From Luteolibacter algae (GTDB lineage Bacteria > Verrucomicrobiota > Verrucomicrobiia > Verrucomicrobiales > Akkermansiaceae), in the NCBI RefSeq assembly GCF_042683045.1, contig NZ_JBHUIT010000001.1, forward strand, positions 186,001-250,000: 64,000 nt of DNA. The letters run 5' to 3'. Below the pieces are notes generated by a model. It did no database searches and was not told the origin of the DNA. It worked only from the letters and a program-made list of their open reading frames with translations. This document shows, in pieces, positions 18,937-28,890 of the stretch. The position numbers and the translations under genes were made by a program. The stretch's first letter is position 1. Each line of letters begins with the position of its first letter.

Positions 18937-19371
18937 ATGAAACCCTTTAGAAATTACCCCAGACGCTGGCAGGATGCAATGGCAGCCACTGCCATCTTTG
19001 CAATGGCTTTGACAACGGTGGGCAAGGCTGCCCAACAACAGCCACAGCAGATCAACACGCTCCGCTCCCTGCATGATGCCATCACTTATCTTTCCTCCAC
19101 GTTTGGCGAGGCGTATCCGAATGGCGGGGAATATCTCCGGCGCCTGGAAGAGATCACGGATGCTACATCGGATGAATACAGGGCATTGCAGCGGGAGGCT
19201 CTATTGAATCATCCGGATGTCATCGGGCATGACTGGTTGATTGAGGTGAGGGATCAGTATTGGCGAAATCACGGCCCGATGAATACTCTTTTCCAGAACG
19301 GAGACGATCATCGGTTGGGAGGCGGCGGGGTGAAAAACTGGAGCAGCATAGGCGGGGCCGGCTGGAGGTGA
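18937..19371 (+). pseudogene. N-terminal part of a frameshifted HzsA-like PD40/cytochrome gene
   Basis: The first 144 codons of the gene. After a signal peptide ending near 'GKAAQQQ' the reading frame continues through 'NHPDVIGHDWLIEVRDQYW' and 'GPMNTLFQNGDDHRLGGGGVKNW' to a TGA at 19369. The beta-propeller that should follow lies in the -1 frame from about 19341-19368 onward. The two pieces together give the usual N terminus and body of the hydrazine-synthase-alpha-like (HzsA-like) family. A one-base loss in the GC-rich stretch at 19341-19368 would explain the break. A sequencing error is possible. Confidence 0.75.
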
Positions 19372-21632
19372 TATCGATTGGTGAGGATGGAATCGCGAAG
19401 CGGAAAAAAATCCTGGGTGAGGAGAAGGAGGGTATTTTCAGGGATGCGGATATCAGCTTCGACGGGAAGAAAATCCTCTACAGCATGCGTCGCTCCAAAG
19501 GCGATGACTATCATCTTTATGAAATGGATGTGGACGGTGGAAATGTAACGCATCTCACCTTTGGCAGCATGATTGCGGATGTGGATCCGATCTATCTGCC
19601 GGATGGAAAGATTCTTTTCAGCTCCACCCGGGATCCGAAGTTTTGTCAATGCAACCGGCATATATCCCAGAACCTCTTCCGGATGGATGCGGATGGAGCA
19701 AATATCCTTCAGGTCAGTGGCAATGGTCTTTCGGATTTCCACTCCAGCTTGATGCCGGATGGCCGGGTGATGTATTCCCGCTGGGAGTATGTGGATCGCC
19801 ACTTCGGACCTTCGCTCGGGCTATGGACCAGTAATCCCGATGGCACCCGGCATGCGCTCTTCATGGGAAACAACGCGTGGAGCCCCGGCTCCATGTTGGA
19901 TGCCCGTGTGATCCCCGGGACAGACAAAGTGGTCTGTATTTACGGGGCGACTCATGATTTGCCGTGGGGCGCGATGGTGGTTGTCGATCGGTCCAAAGGA
20001 ATGGAGGGCACCGAGCCAATTGATCACATGTGGCCTGACTCGGCGAGAAGGTTGGTCGGTGAGAACAACGATGCCTATAACCAGTCTCTTCAAAACCGGC
20101 GCTCTGTGGATAAGATGAGGAACATGAAAGTCCGCTACGAGGATCCGTTTCCTGTACATAATTTGAAGGAAGGAAAGGGAGGCGGTTACTTTTTTATGGT
20201 CTCCAAGTCGCTCAGCCCTGAAGTGACTCATTCATACGGAAAAGTGCCGAAGGGTTCGGGGAAAATGGGAATCGTGCTGGCTGATGTGTTTGGGAACGAA
20301 GTTCTCGTTTATGAATCAGGTGATCCGGTTCTCGGGACCTTCGGGGCGCTCCCGATTGGCCCACGGAAGGTGCCGCCTGCCATTCCAGACACCGTGGATT
20401 ATACGAAAGATCACGGTTTTCTTTACGTGAATGATGTATATCTGGGCACGGGCAAAGAAATGGCCGAAGTCGAGCGAGGCAGCATCAAATACCTGCGGAT
20501 TATCGACGCTCCGGCACGGCGCACCTACGATGAACGCGGAGTTTGGAATGTGGATGCCCAGCAGGTGACTGCGATGAACTGGAATCTCACGAACAACAAA
20601 CGCATTCTGGGAGATGTTCCCGTTGAGGAAGACGGCTCGGCATTTTTCAAAATCCCGGCGGATACATTTGTTCAAATTCATGCGCTCGACGAAAATAAGC
20701 AGATGGTGCAAGCAATGCGCTCGGGGACGATCGTCCGCCCCGGTGAAACGCAGGGATGCATCGGCTGCCATGAGGACCGGGTGAGCGCTCCGAGCGCTAC
20801 GAACGCGGTGCCGCTGGCCACGAAACGCGCTCCCAGTGAGCTGCAGGCATGGATCAAGGGCAAGGATGTCAAAAAGCCGGAACCGTTCAACTATCTCACG
20901 GAAGTTCAGCCGATTTTCGATAAAAACTGTATATCCTGCCACGATCATGGAAAAGAGGCCGGCGAGATTTTGAATCTTTCCGGGGATCTGAGCTTTCCAT
21001 TTAATGTATCCTATCACGAGCTGATGGTTCGTTCCGGAGCCCGTTATTCGGGACCGGAGGAGAAGATGGTGAACTTTGTGGGAGACGGGCCGCCGGGTGT
21101 TCTCCCGGCATTCGCCTGGGGTTCCCACCGCAGCAAGCTGGTGCGCGTGCTCAAGGAAGGGCATCATGGCGTGGAACTCTCTGATGCCGAGATGCAGACG
21201 ATCACCGGCCGGATCGATGTGAACGCGGTTTATTACGGAAGTTATACCTCCTACTATCCGGGGCGTAATCCGATACTTGCCCTGAAAGATGGTAAGAAGA
21301 AAAACGACCTGGTTTTCGGAGACCTGGCGGAAGCGGGGAAAATGAAAGAACATATCCTTGGCAAAGGGCACTTGGTGAACTTTAGCCGTCCGGAGCTTAG
21401 CCCGGTGCTGGATATGAAAAGGAATCCGGAAGAACGCGCCCTGGCATTGTCCTATATCAAGGAGGCGGGAGAGCTATTGAAGGAAATACCACGTGAAGAT
21501 CAGACCAATCTTGAAGTGCCCAAATCTGCGATGGATCTCCACAATCTCGGACGTTTGGGTGCGACAAAGCATGAAAATGCGGAGTCCGTGAAGGCCTACA
21601 TAGACGGAATCAAATACTACCAATTCAAATAA
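19368..21632 (+). pseudogene. Body of the frameshifted HzsA-like PD40/cytochrome gene
   Basis: This frame continues the gene from 'LEVISIGEDG' to the stop at 21632. It shows PD40 propeller repeats ('DISFDGKKILYSM', 'LYEMDVDGGNVTHLT', 'YLPDGKILFSSTRD', 'LFRMDADGANI'), a mid region with 'EEDGSAFFKIPADTFVQIHALD', then haem motifs CIGCH (near 20757) and CISCH (near 20931). Family members resemble the hydrazine synthase alpha subunit middle domain but occur widely in Planctomycetes and Verrucomicrobia outside anammox, with unknown function. Coding sequence is intact apart from the one frameshift, so loss is recent or artefactual. The frame opens at 19260 but those first codons overlap the N-terminal frame. 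Confidence 0.75.
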
Positions 21633-21726
21633 GAAGTCAAAAGCAGTCTATCCGCGTGAATCTTCGGTTTTAACCGGGCCCCCAGTGGGATTTTCTACTC
21701 TGAAACGGAGGAGAAAATTTCCGGTT

Positions 21727-21753
21727 TCCACCCTTTCACCATGAGAGGGTGGA
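21727..21753. terminator. Hairpin between convergent genes (possible bidirectional terminator)
   Basis: An 11-pair stem with one G-T pair and a 5-base loop (ACCAT) lies between the HzsA-like gene and the decayed sulfatase. A T-run follows on the plus strand, but only after a gap of several bases, so termination is likely rather than certain. Confidence 0.5.
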
Positions 21754-21762
21754 GTCATGTTT

Positions 21763-23667
21763 TTACAGCTGCGGGATGATATCCGCGGGAATATCCAGCT
21801 GCTTATCGTCGGCACCCAGGGAAAAATCACTGATGTGGAAGGTGTTTTCCTGCTTCCAGTCCACCTCGAGCCTTCTGTCGCCGAGAACGATGTTCCCAAG
21901 TTTTTGGCGGAAAAAGTTCACTAGCTTTTCGTAGCGGGCATCGCCGGCAAGGTTGTGGCGTTCCATCGGATCAATACGGAGATCGAAGAATGCGATTTCG
22001 ACTTCGTTCGGAGAGGCTTCCAATGCCCAGCGGATATTTTCGCCGGGAGCGTGCCCGTATTTGTCACCCGGTTTGCCATTTTTCTCCCGTGTGCGCATGG
22101 AGAAGGCAAAATCATTAGACCGGAGATATGCCCGCGGACCGTAAACGTGGTTCATTTCGCCTAGCACATAGGCGAGTTTTTTTGCTGAACCTGCGACAAC
22201 CTTTTGAAGCGGCCGCCCATCGAGGTGGGAATATTCCGGCTGTGTCACGTCCAGGCCGGCAGCAGTGTAAATGGTGGGGGCGAAATCGACAAATTCGATA
22301 AAATCCCGGTTCACCGTGCCCGGAGGAAAAGCGGTTTTATCTGACGATACGACGATCACCGCATCGTGGTTCGAGGTATCGTAGGGTCCGAATTTTGCCT
22401 CGATTCCCTGTTCTCCGAGGTGCCAGCCATGATCGCCGCAGACATAGATGATGAGATAATCCCTTCCCTACTTTTGGCTGAAATCCTTGAATTTCTCCAC
22501 GGCTTCTCCGACGAGTGAATCGCCGAATGTGCAGAAGGCATAGTAATCGCGGATGGCCTGTCGTTTCTGAGCTGGTTCAAGATGATCAAAACGATTTTTT
22601 TCGTGAAGGATCTGAGCTGACGAGGGAGGACTTTGAGTTCCTCCATGCTGAATTCCGGAATCTCATATTGCTTGCCTTTGTAAAGGTCTCGAAATTCACG
22701 CGGAGGAAGAACCGGAGTGTGGGGGGAAGTGAAACCCGAGATTGAGAAACCCAGGCTTCTTCTCCGGAGGTCCGTGGGTTTTCAGTCCGTAAGCGGTTTC
22801 GTATCCACGGCCGGGATGATCCAGGAATCGTTCAAACTCTCCAACCGTCCATCCGTCCAGGGTTTTGTCCGGCGTCTGGGTGCTTTCGCCTCCGATGATG
22901 TGCCCGCCATCCGGAGAGGAATAGAGAATTTCCTGTTCGCGCTCGATTGCGGTTTTCAGTTGCTTCTCGGAGGCTGGTATTTCAGCCGGGGCTGGCGCTT
23001 CGGAATGCTTTTTTCTTTTTCCGCCATCTGCTGACGTCTCATCGCCGGAGAGATATGCTTTGACGCTGCCGTCGGGATAGAACCAGCGCTCTTCGTTTCC
23101 CACCGGTTGGGATTTTCCGTCGATTTTTGCGTAGCGCTTGTCGCGGAAATAATCGGTGAGTCCATTCTTCTGAAGACTGTTTTTTGCATCCACTTCAAAA
23201 TCCCAGAAGCCGATGTTGTTCCAGGTAACTCCAGGGCCCCATTTGAAGATGTAATAGCCGGTTTTTCCGAAAACGGCTGTGCTATAGCCTGTATCCCGCA
23301 TGACCTCCGGGACAACAGGTTTGAAGGTAGAGACCGCATTATGGGTCTGTTCAAAGCCGTAGATCCCGCTACGGAATGGGTAGCGGCCTGTGATCATTGA
23401 GCCACGGGAAGGGGCGCAGGCCGGAGAATTGCAATAAGCGCGGGTGAAAAGAACACCTTCCTGCGCCAACTTATCGATCTCCGGTGAGGAGACAAAACCA
23501 AGTGGACTTTCCTCCCTGCCCGTTACCGCACGATTGTAGCATGCGAGCGAGTCCGGGCGCTGATCATCCGTGATGATCCAGAGAATGTTTGGCGGTTCCC
23601 CGCCGGATTGGGCAAAGCCTACCGATGGGGAAAGGATGAGGAGTGCAAGAAGGTGCCTGAGTATCAT
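21763..23667 (-). pseudogene. Decayed secreted sulfatase (two frameshifts and a nonsense codon)
   Basis: The remnant of a sulfatase closely related to the intact one at 24738. The N-terminal part (23667 to 22725) keeps the signal peptide and Cys-Ala-Pro-Ser-Arg with Cys84. An extra base in a six-G run (22721-22726 on the plus strand) moves the frame; the ancestral reading 'HTPVLPPREFRDLYKGK' continues in the shifted frame. A missing base near 22611-22613 restores the original frame ('RDYYAFCTFGDSLVGEA'). A TAG at 22468-22470, likely from CAG, then cuts 'FSQK' from 'GRDYLIIYVCGDHGW'. The C terminus is intact to 21763. Three lesions argue against a single sequencing error. Confidence 0.9.
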
Positions 23668-23682
23668 AAATCGTTGCGGGAG

Positions 23683-24618
23683 TTATTCCCGGGTCCAGCA
23701 GCGGACGTAGTCGACCTCCATGTGGGTAGGGAAGCCTTCCGGCGTCGCATTTTCCGGGACTGGTTCACGGCCGTCCTCACCAGCCCATGCGATGAGGGGA
23801 GGGCGGGCTTCCATGGTGAAGGTGACGGTCATCGGCAGGTGCCAGTAGAGATTTTCCGCTTCGGCGACTTTGATGCCATCGATATACCACGTGATCTTCT
23901 CCGGAGTGTTCTCGCAGGCATAGATGTGGAAATCATCGCGTGGATCCCACGGGGCCATGTAGCTGTGCTTGCAGAGATCCGGGAGGTGCTGGGGACGTTG
24001 CCAGATTTCTTTGCCGTCTTTGATGATGCGGGTGTGGAGGTTGCAATCAATCTGATTGGGTGGGCTTCCGCCCTTCAGTTCTTTTTCATAGCCGTTTTGG
24101 AGCATCTCCACGATATCGATCTCGCTATAGGTGACGTGCGGATACTTTGGGTTGGTGGCACCGCCGGTGCTATACAGCCAGAAGGCCGGGCAGAGACCGG
24201 GGAAACGGCTACAGCCTTTGATGCGTGTCTCAAAATAACCGTAGGTTGTGCGCTTGGAGGACTGGAGGATGCCAAATTTGTAGAAATACTCTCTACCCTT
24301 TTTATCGGTATGGGGCTCGTAGGTGGCCTTGATGATCAGATTGCCGTCTTTCTGGAAGACGTTTTCCGGAGTCCAGGCACGCTCGCCCCAAGGGGCCAGT
24401 CTGTGATGCCATTTGCCGGAGTTGATCTCTGGCGCATTGAAATCATCCGTCAATTCCGGATCCAGAATCCACTTTTTGGAAGTGTCTGGTTCTTTCAGGA
24501 ATGGCTGGGGGGTAGTTGTTTTTTGCTCTGCTTCCTGGGCAACAAGCGGGGTGGTGAGTGGCAGGAGCAAGGCGGAAATTGCTATAAAAGCAGGCTTCAA
24601 TAAGGAGTGTAGACTCAT
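23683..24618 (-). CDS. Secreted GH16 glycoside hydrolase (carrageenase/agarase-like)
   Basis: A 311-residue endo-acting galactanase. Signal peptide residues 1-28; the start at 24618 is preferred to an upstream in-frame codon at 24699 because it opens the signal. The catalytic motif Glu-Ile-Asp-Ile-Val-Glu lies at 166-171 (nucleophile Glu166, acid Glu171). 'YGYFETRIKGCSRFPGLCPAFWLYS' before it resembles marine kappa-carrageenases, porphyranases and agarases. Substrate specificity is inferred from neighbours (sulfatases, GH82, GH36) to be a sulfated galactan. It lies 15 bases upstream of the decayed sulfatase, within the minus-strand operon. Confidence 0.9.
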   Translation of the reverse strand: MSLHSLLKPAFIAISALLLPLTTPLVAQEAEQKTTTPQPFLKEPDTSKKWILDPELTDDFNAPEINSGKWHHRLAPWGERAWTPENVFQKDGNLIIKATYEPHTDKKGREYFYKFGILQSSKRTTYGYFETRIKGCSRFPGLCPAFWLYSTGGATNPKYPHVTYSEIDIVEMLQNGYEKELKGGSPPNQIDCNLHTRIIKDGKEIWQRPQHLPDLCKHSYMAPWDPRDDFHIYACENTPEKITWYIDGIKVAEAENLYWHLPMTVTFTMEARPPLIAWAGEDGREPVPENATPEGFPTHMEVDYVRCWTRE

Positions 24619-24661
24619 ATGCGTGAGGTGATTGGTTTCGATAAGTGGTTGTCCATAGTCC

Positions 24662-24687
24662 CAAGTGTAACGGGAATGATACACTTG
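24662..24687. promoter_or_regulatory. Inverted repeat upstream of the GH16 gene
   Basis: CAAGTGTA and its exact complement TACACTTG are separated by 10 bases. The repeat lies 44 to 69 bases before the GH16 start and beyond the stop of the upstream sulfatase. No T-run follows on the minus strand, so an operator is more likely than a terminator. Confidence 0.45.
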
Positions 24688-24737
24688 AGACGTTGGCAAT
24701 CGAAACGATCTTGCAAATTGTCTACAATATTTTCGAA

Positions 24738-26567
24738 TTATTGGGTTTTCGCCTCCAGCTGGGGAAGCTCCAGGATGCCATCATCAGCACCCGGAGCAAA
24801 ATTGCTGAGGACGACTTCATCTCCTCCTGCTCTGCTCCATTTCACCTCAACACGACCGTCTCCGAGGACGATATCCTGGAGCTTTTTACGCATCGCATCG
24901 ATCACCGGACGATAGTATGGATCTGCCGCGAGATTGTGGGTTTCATCGGGATCGACCCGAAGATCGAAAAACATCGGATCAACCTTATCCAAATCCTGTT
25001 TCAAAGCCCAATCGATGTTCTTTCCATCAATATTTTTAGGACGGATTTTCATGGAGAATTTGTAGTCCTTGGTGCGGATGAGCGCGCATGGGCCGATTAC
25101 CGGAGTGGGCTCCGCAATGGTGTAGTCTCGGGGAGTATCTTTTCCACTGGCTACCAGAGCGAGATCCCGGCCATCCAGATAATCATACTCAGGTTTTGAG
25201 ATATCGATTCCCGCTGCTGCGAAGAACGTAGGTGACATATCGACAAAGGTGGTGAGATCGGTAACGACCTTGTCCGCCGGGAACTTCGTTTTATCGGAAG
25301 ATGCCACGATGATGGGGTCTTTGAGATCTGTATCGAACGGGCCGAATTTTTTGATCATCCCGTGTTCGTTGAGTCTCCAGCCGTGGTCGCCGCAAACGTA
25401 GAGAACCAGCCAGGGTCTTTGTTGGGACTCGGAGTATTCGATAAAAGCATCGACTGTCTTGCCGACGAGAGAATCGCCATAGGCACAGAAGGCAAAATAA
25501 TCGGAGATCATCTGCTGTTTCTCCTCGCTGGTGTAGTGGTTGCTACCGGCCGTCTTGTAGAGCTTCTGGATCTGGGGAGGGAAATTCTCCAGTTCTTCCG
25601 AGGAAAATTCCGGGACATCATAGGTGAAGCCGCTGAACATTTTACGGAACTCCTCGGGTGGGAGCACAGGTGTGTGTGGGAAATCGAAGCCGCAGTGAAC
25701 AAACAGTGGCTTGTCGGTGGCAGGTCCCGCAACTTTCTTCCCATTGACGGTCGTGAACTTCTGATCCGGATGTTTCAGATAGTCTATAAGGGAGATGCTG
25801 AACGATCCGTCTCGGGTTTTATCACCGGGCTGGGGATTGACTCCACCTATGATTTCTCCATCAGCAACGCCTTTTTCGGAGCTCTGACCCGGACGGTAGT
25901 CGCGGAATAAGTCCAGTTTCCTGGCGATGTCCCGGTGAGTGGTGGATTCAGGCTCCGGCTTGTCTGTCCAAACGGCTACATCTCCGTTTTCAAAATAGAA
26001 GGTCTCGGTCTTCTCTTTTGTTTTCCAGTCGGTCTCATTGCTCCAATCGATCAGTTTTTTCGTGGCAAATTCTTTGCGGTAACCGAGATCGACATCGTAA
26101 AGTTTGCTCGGCTCCCCTTTTTTGAGATCCTCCACATAGCGGATCCCGCGTTTTCCCACGGTCACAGTCTGGTAACCTGCCGCATCACGCATTACCTGCG
26201 GGACGAGCGGATGCCAGTGTTCCATCCCTTTGGGATTGTAATACTCAAAGCCATAAACGCCCGTGCGGTGCGAATAGCGACCGGTGTGCATGCTTGTGCG
26301 GGACGGGGCACAGCTGGGGTTCTGGTTATAGGTATTGATATAGGTCGTGCCCATTTTCGCGAGCCGATCGACATTCGGAGACATGACTTTGCCCAGCGCA
26401 CTGTCATCACGATCGTGAACCATGCGGTTGAAGGCATTGATGGAGTCCCAGCGCTGATCGTCCGTGATAACCCAAAGGATATTGGGGGCTTTGGGCTCGG
26501 CCGCTTTCAAGGAGGTGGGAAGGACCATACACAGGAGTGCAGGCAGGTATTTTGGAAGAACTTTCAT
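24738..26567 (-). CDS. Secreted type I sulfatase
   Basis: A 609-residue sulfatase. Signal peptide residues 1-23, metal-binding 'NILWVITDDQRW' (29-40) and the formylglycine motif Cys-Ala-Pro-Ser-Arg at 86-90. A 'CGDHGWRLNEHG' segment and 'IIVASSDKTKFP' follow in the second half. It is the intact paralogue of the decayed gene at 21763; together they look like a duplication of one S1 subfamily. Sulfate removal from a galactan is inferred from the locus. Upstream by 49 bases is the DUF1080-like gene. Confidence 0.94.
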   Translation of the reverse strand: MKVLPKYLPALLCMVLPTSLKAAEPKAPNILWVITDDQRWDSINAFNRMVHDRDDSALGKVMSPNVDRLAKMGTTYINTYNQNPSCAPSRTSMHTGRYSHRTGVYGFEYYNPKGMEHWHPLVPQVMRDAAGYQTVTVGKRGIRYVEDLKKGEPSKLYDVDLGYRKEFATKKLIDWSNETDWKTKEKTETFYFENGDVAVWTDKPEPESTTHRDIARKLDLFRDYRPGQSSEKGVADGEIIGGVNPQPGDKTRDGSFSISLIDYLKHPDQKFTTVNGKKVAGPATDKPLFVHCGFDFPHTPVLPPEEFRKMFSGFTYDVPEFSSEELENFPPQIQKLYKTAGSNHYTSEEKQQMISDYFAFCAYGDSLVGKTVDAFIEYSESQQRPWLVLYVCGDHGWRLNEHGMIKKFGPFDTDLKDPIIVASSDKTKFPADKVVTDLTTFVDMSPTFFAAAGIDISKPEYDYLDGRDLALVASGKDTPRDYTIAEPTPVIGPCALIRTKDYKFSMKIRPKNIDGKNIDWALKQDLDKVDPMFFDLRVDPDETHNLAADPYYRPVIDAMRKKLQDIVLGDGRVEVKWSRAGGDEVVLSNFAPGADDGILELPQLEAKTQ

Positions 26568-26616
26568 GGATAAAGAATGTGAGTGATGAGAGGGGTTTGA
26601 TTGGCTCCGGGATTGC

Positions 26617-27345
26617 CTATTTGGGATTTTGGTAGATTGCGAGATTGTCGAAATCGATGGTGCTTCCGTTTACCGTAAAGCCGAATTTGGTTTTGGTAGG
26701 ATGAGAGATCCCCGGTGATTTGAGGCTCGTGATGAGTTTCCCATCGAGATAGGCCTCCATGAGATCCCCGACCAGCCGGACACGCATGGTATACCACTGA
26801 CCGGTTTCCAGATCGACTGCCGCGGATGACTGGGTGTGGGAGAGAAATTCCTCGAGTTTCTTCTTTTCCGCAGCCGGTAGGTCCTTGTTCTGCCGTTGCC
26901 CACGGATCTCCAGGTTCATATTACCGGTTTTATCATCACCGATCACGATGCGTTTTGGGAAGATGGAAACCCGGCAGATATGGCCCGCGTGAACTGATTT
27001 CTCGTTCTTGTCATCGATGACGAAGTTGAAGCTCTTTCCGCCTGTGAACCGGAAATCAAACTTCACGTCCAAATCATCGAACTTATGCTCCTTACGTATG
27101 ACACAGCCATGGCTTTCCTTGGTCTGGCGTGCGATGAGGATGCCGTCCTCTACGGTCCATGACTTATCATCGCCGAGAGAGGTCACATAGTTTTTTCCAA
27201 CTTCTGAACGGTTTTCAAAATCGTCGGAGAAAATAATTTCTGACTGTTCCTCAGCATTCAGCGAGCAGCTCGCGAGAAGGAAAGCCGCGATGAACAGCGG
27301 GCGACCGCCCCGGAGCACGGAAATGGATGTGGTGATTTTTTTCAT
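26617..27345 (-). CDS. Secreted DUF1080-like concanavalin-fold protein
   Basis: A 242-residue exported protein with a signal peptide ending near 'ASCSLNAEE'. The beta-sandwich pattern 'IIFSDDFENR...SWTVEDGILIAR' then '...LDVKFDFRFTGGKSFNFVIDD' and a final 'DFDNLAIYQN' matches the DUF1080/3-keto-disaccharide hydrolase-like fold, common next to sulfatases and glycosidases in this phylum. It could bind or cut a glycan; catalytic residues cannot be assigned. It sits between two sulfatase genes with short gaps, so it is probably co-transcribed. Confidence 0.75.
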   Translation of the reverse strand: MKKITTSISVLRGGRPLFIAAFLLASCSLNAEEQSEIIFSDDFENRSEVGKNYVTSLGDDKSWTVEDGILIARQTKESHGCVIRKEHKFDDLDVKFDFRFTGGKSFNFVIDDKNEKSVHAGHICRVSIFPKRIVIGDDKTGNMNLEIRGQRQNKDLPAAEKKKLEEFLSHTQSSAAVDLETGQWYTMRVRLVGDLMEAYLDGKLITSLKSPGISHPTKTKFGFTVNGSTIDFDNLAIYQNPK

Positions 27346-27368
27346 GGTGATGAATAGGGAGCAATCGG

Positions 27369-28850
27369 CTACTCGATGATGACAGGAGCGGTTTTTTTGG
27401 CTTTCTCCAGAAGTTCCTTGCGGAGTTCCTCATACATCTGAAGGCGCTTCTTCTGGTATTGTCCGGATTCCAGGAAGGAGTTTGCGATGTTTCCGGAGTT
27501 CCACTCATTCCAGAGTTTTGCCATTTCCGCGCGGCGCTCCGGGGACTCATCCACAATATCCTTGGATTCGAATGGGTCTGACTCCATGTCGTAGAGTTCC
27601 GTCTTTGTCGCACCGTGGTTTTCCAAAAGGTATTTGGTCGTCTCGGTCCTGACGGCCCATGAGCTGCCATTCTGCGTCCGCCAGAAGAGGGCTGCATGTG
27701 GGGACCCTTTTGTTTCCCGGGTAAGAAAGGGAATCAGGTTCTTTCCGTCGAGTGGATGCCCGGAGCTATCGCCATCCGCAAGTGCGACTGCGGTAGCTGA
27801 AATATCCAGTGATGACACGAGACCATCAAAGGTGCCGGGATTTTTGAGACCGGCGGGCCAGTGGATCAGGAAGGGCACGTGGGAGCCCCCTTCGTGCATG
27901 CTGCCTTTGCCATCACGGAAATTTCCGTTGTCGGTGTATTGATTGATTTTGCCTTTGGTTTCTTTGCGCGCACCTCCGTTGTCCGAGAGAAAGAAGATCA
28001 ATGTGTTATCGTATTTACCGGATTCTTTCAGAGCCTCGACAACCAAGCCGATTCCACGGTCCATTTCATCGACCATCGCTGCGTAAACCCTGCGATCCTT
28101 GTCCTTGATATGTGAATACTTCTCAATCGTCGCCTTCGGTGCCTCCAGCGGCTGGTGGGGGGCATTGTAAGCGAGATAGAGGCAGAAAGGGTTTGTGCCC
28201 TCTTTCACAAATTTGGCGGCGTCTTTGCTGAGCGCCGTGGTCAGGTATTCGTTGAACTCAGCTGATTGATTGTTGCGCATGAGCGGCTGGAAGCATCCTT
28301 CGTTTGCGCTGTAATGAGGTTTTCCGTCAGGAAGTGTGAGCGGGTGATTGGTGGTTACGCCATCGGGAAAATAGGAATGTCCGCCGGAAAGAAATCCGTA
28401 GAAATAGTCGAAACCACGATTATTCGGATGGAAGGGTGGCGAGCCACCCAGGTGCCATTTTCCGATGATTCCAGTATGGTAATCAGCCTTTTTCAGACGG
28501 GTGGCAAAGGTCTTTTCGGTGAGGGGTAATCCGCTATGCAGATCGAAGGGAGAATTGGTCAAATTGATCTCCAGCCCGAAACGTGCCTGATAGCGGCCTG
28601 TGATAAGTCCGGCGCGGGATGGCCCGCAATACGGGTGGGTTACATAACCGTTTTTACAGACGATTCCATTCTCGGCGAGCGCATCAAGATTAGGAGTGAA
28701 AATCTCCTTGGAGCCAGTAAAGCCGAGATCGGCATATCCGAGATCGTCCGCTAGAATAACGAGGATATTCGGTTTTTCAGCGGCGATAGAGGTGTTGACG
28801 ATACATAAAAAGGATAGTGCTAGCTTTGTGATGGAATTGAATTTTGACAT
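27369..28850 (-). CDS. Secreted type I sulfatase, CGPSR class
   Basis: A 493-residue sulfatase with signal peptide residues 1-23, 'NILVILADDLGYAD' and Cys-Gly-Pro-Ser-Arg at 75-79 (formylglycine Cys75). Later 'TGIIGKWHLGG', 'FYGFLSGGHSYFP' and 'FFLSDNGGARKE' are usual active-site strands. The strong match to the next gene (28891) shows a tandem duplication. The subfamily resembles enzymes acting on carrageenan (S1_19-like), but that is from recognition by eye. Stop and start of the pair are separated by 40 bases. Confidence 0.94.
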   Translation of the reverse strand: MSKFNSITKLALSFLCIVNTSIAAEKPNILVILADDLGYADLGFTGSKEIFTPNLDALAENGIVCKNGYVTHPYCGPSRAGLITGRYQARFGLEINLTNSPFDLHSGLPLTEKTFATRLKKADYHTGIIGKWHLGGSPPFHPNNRGFDYFYGFLSGGHSYFPDGVTTNHPLTLPDGKPHYSANEGCFQPLMRNNQSAEFNEYLTTALSKDAAKFVKEGTNPFCLYLAYNAPHQPLEAPKATIEKYSHIKDKDRRVYAAMVDEMDRGIGLVVEALKESGKYDNTLIFFLSDNGGARKETKGKINQYTDNGNFRDGKGSMHEGGSHVPFLIHWPAGLKNPGTFDGLVSSLDISATAVALADGDSSGHPLDGKNLIPFLTRETKGSPHAALFWRTQNGSSWAVRTETTKYLLENHGATKTELYDMESDPFESKDIVDESPERRAEMAKLWNEWNSGNIANSFLESGQYQKKRLQMYEELRKELLEKAKKTAPVIIE

Positions 28851-28890
28851 CGGTATTCGGGCGTGGAGAGGTAAGTGATGGGGGTTGTGG

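Noticed and set aside
19334..19341. Possible programmed -1 frameshift site (GAAAAAC) in the HzsA-like gene
   Set aside because: The heptamer does not allow good re-pairing in the P site, and a shift there would replace well-placed residues before the propeller; a simple deletion further downstream fits better.
20316..21371. A long minus-strand open frame (351 codons) opposite the HzsA-like gene
   Set aside because: It is antisense to conserved haem and PD40 motifs and has no recognisable domain.
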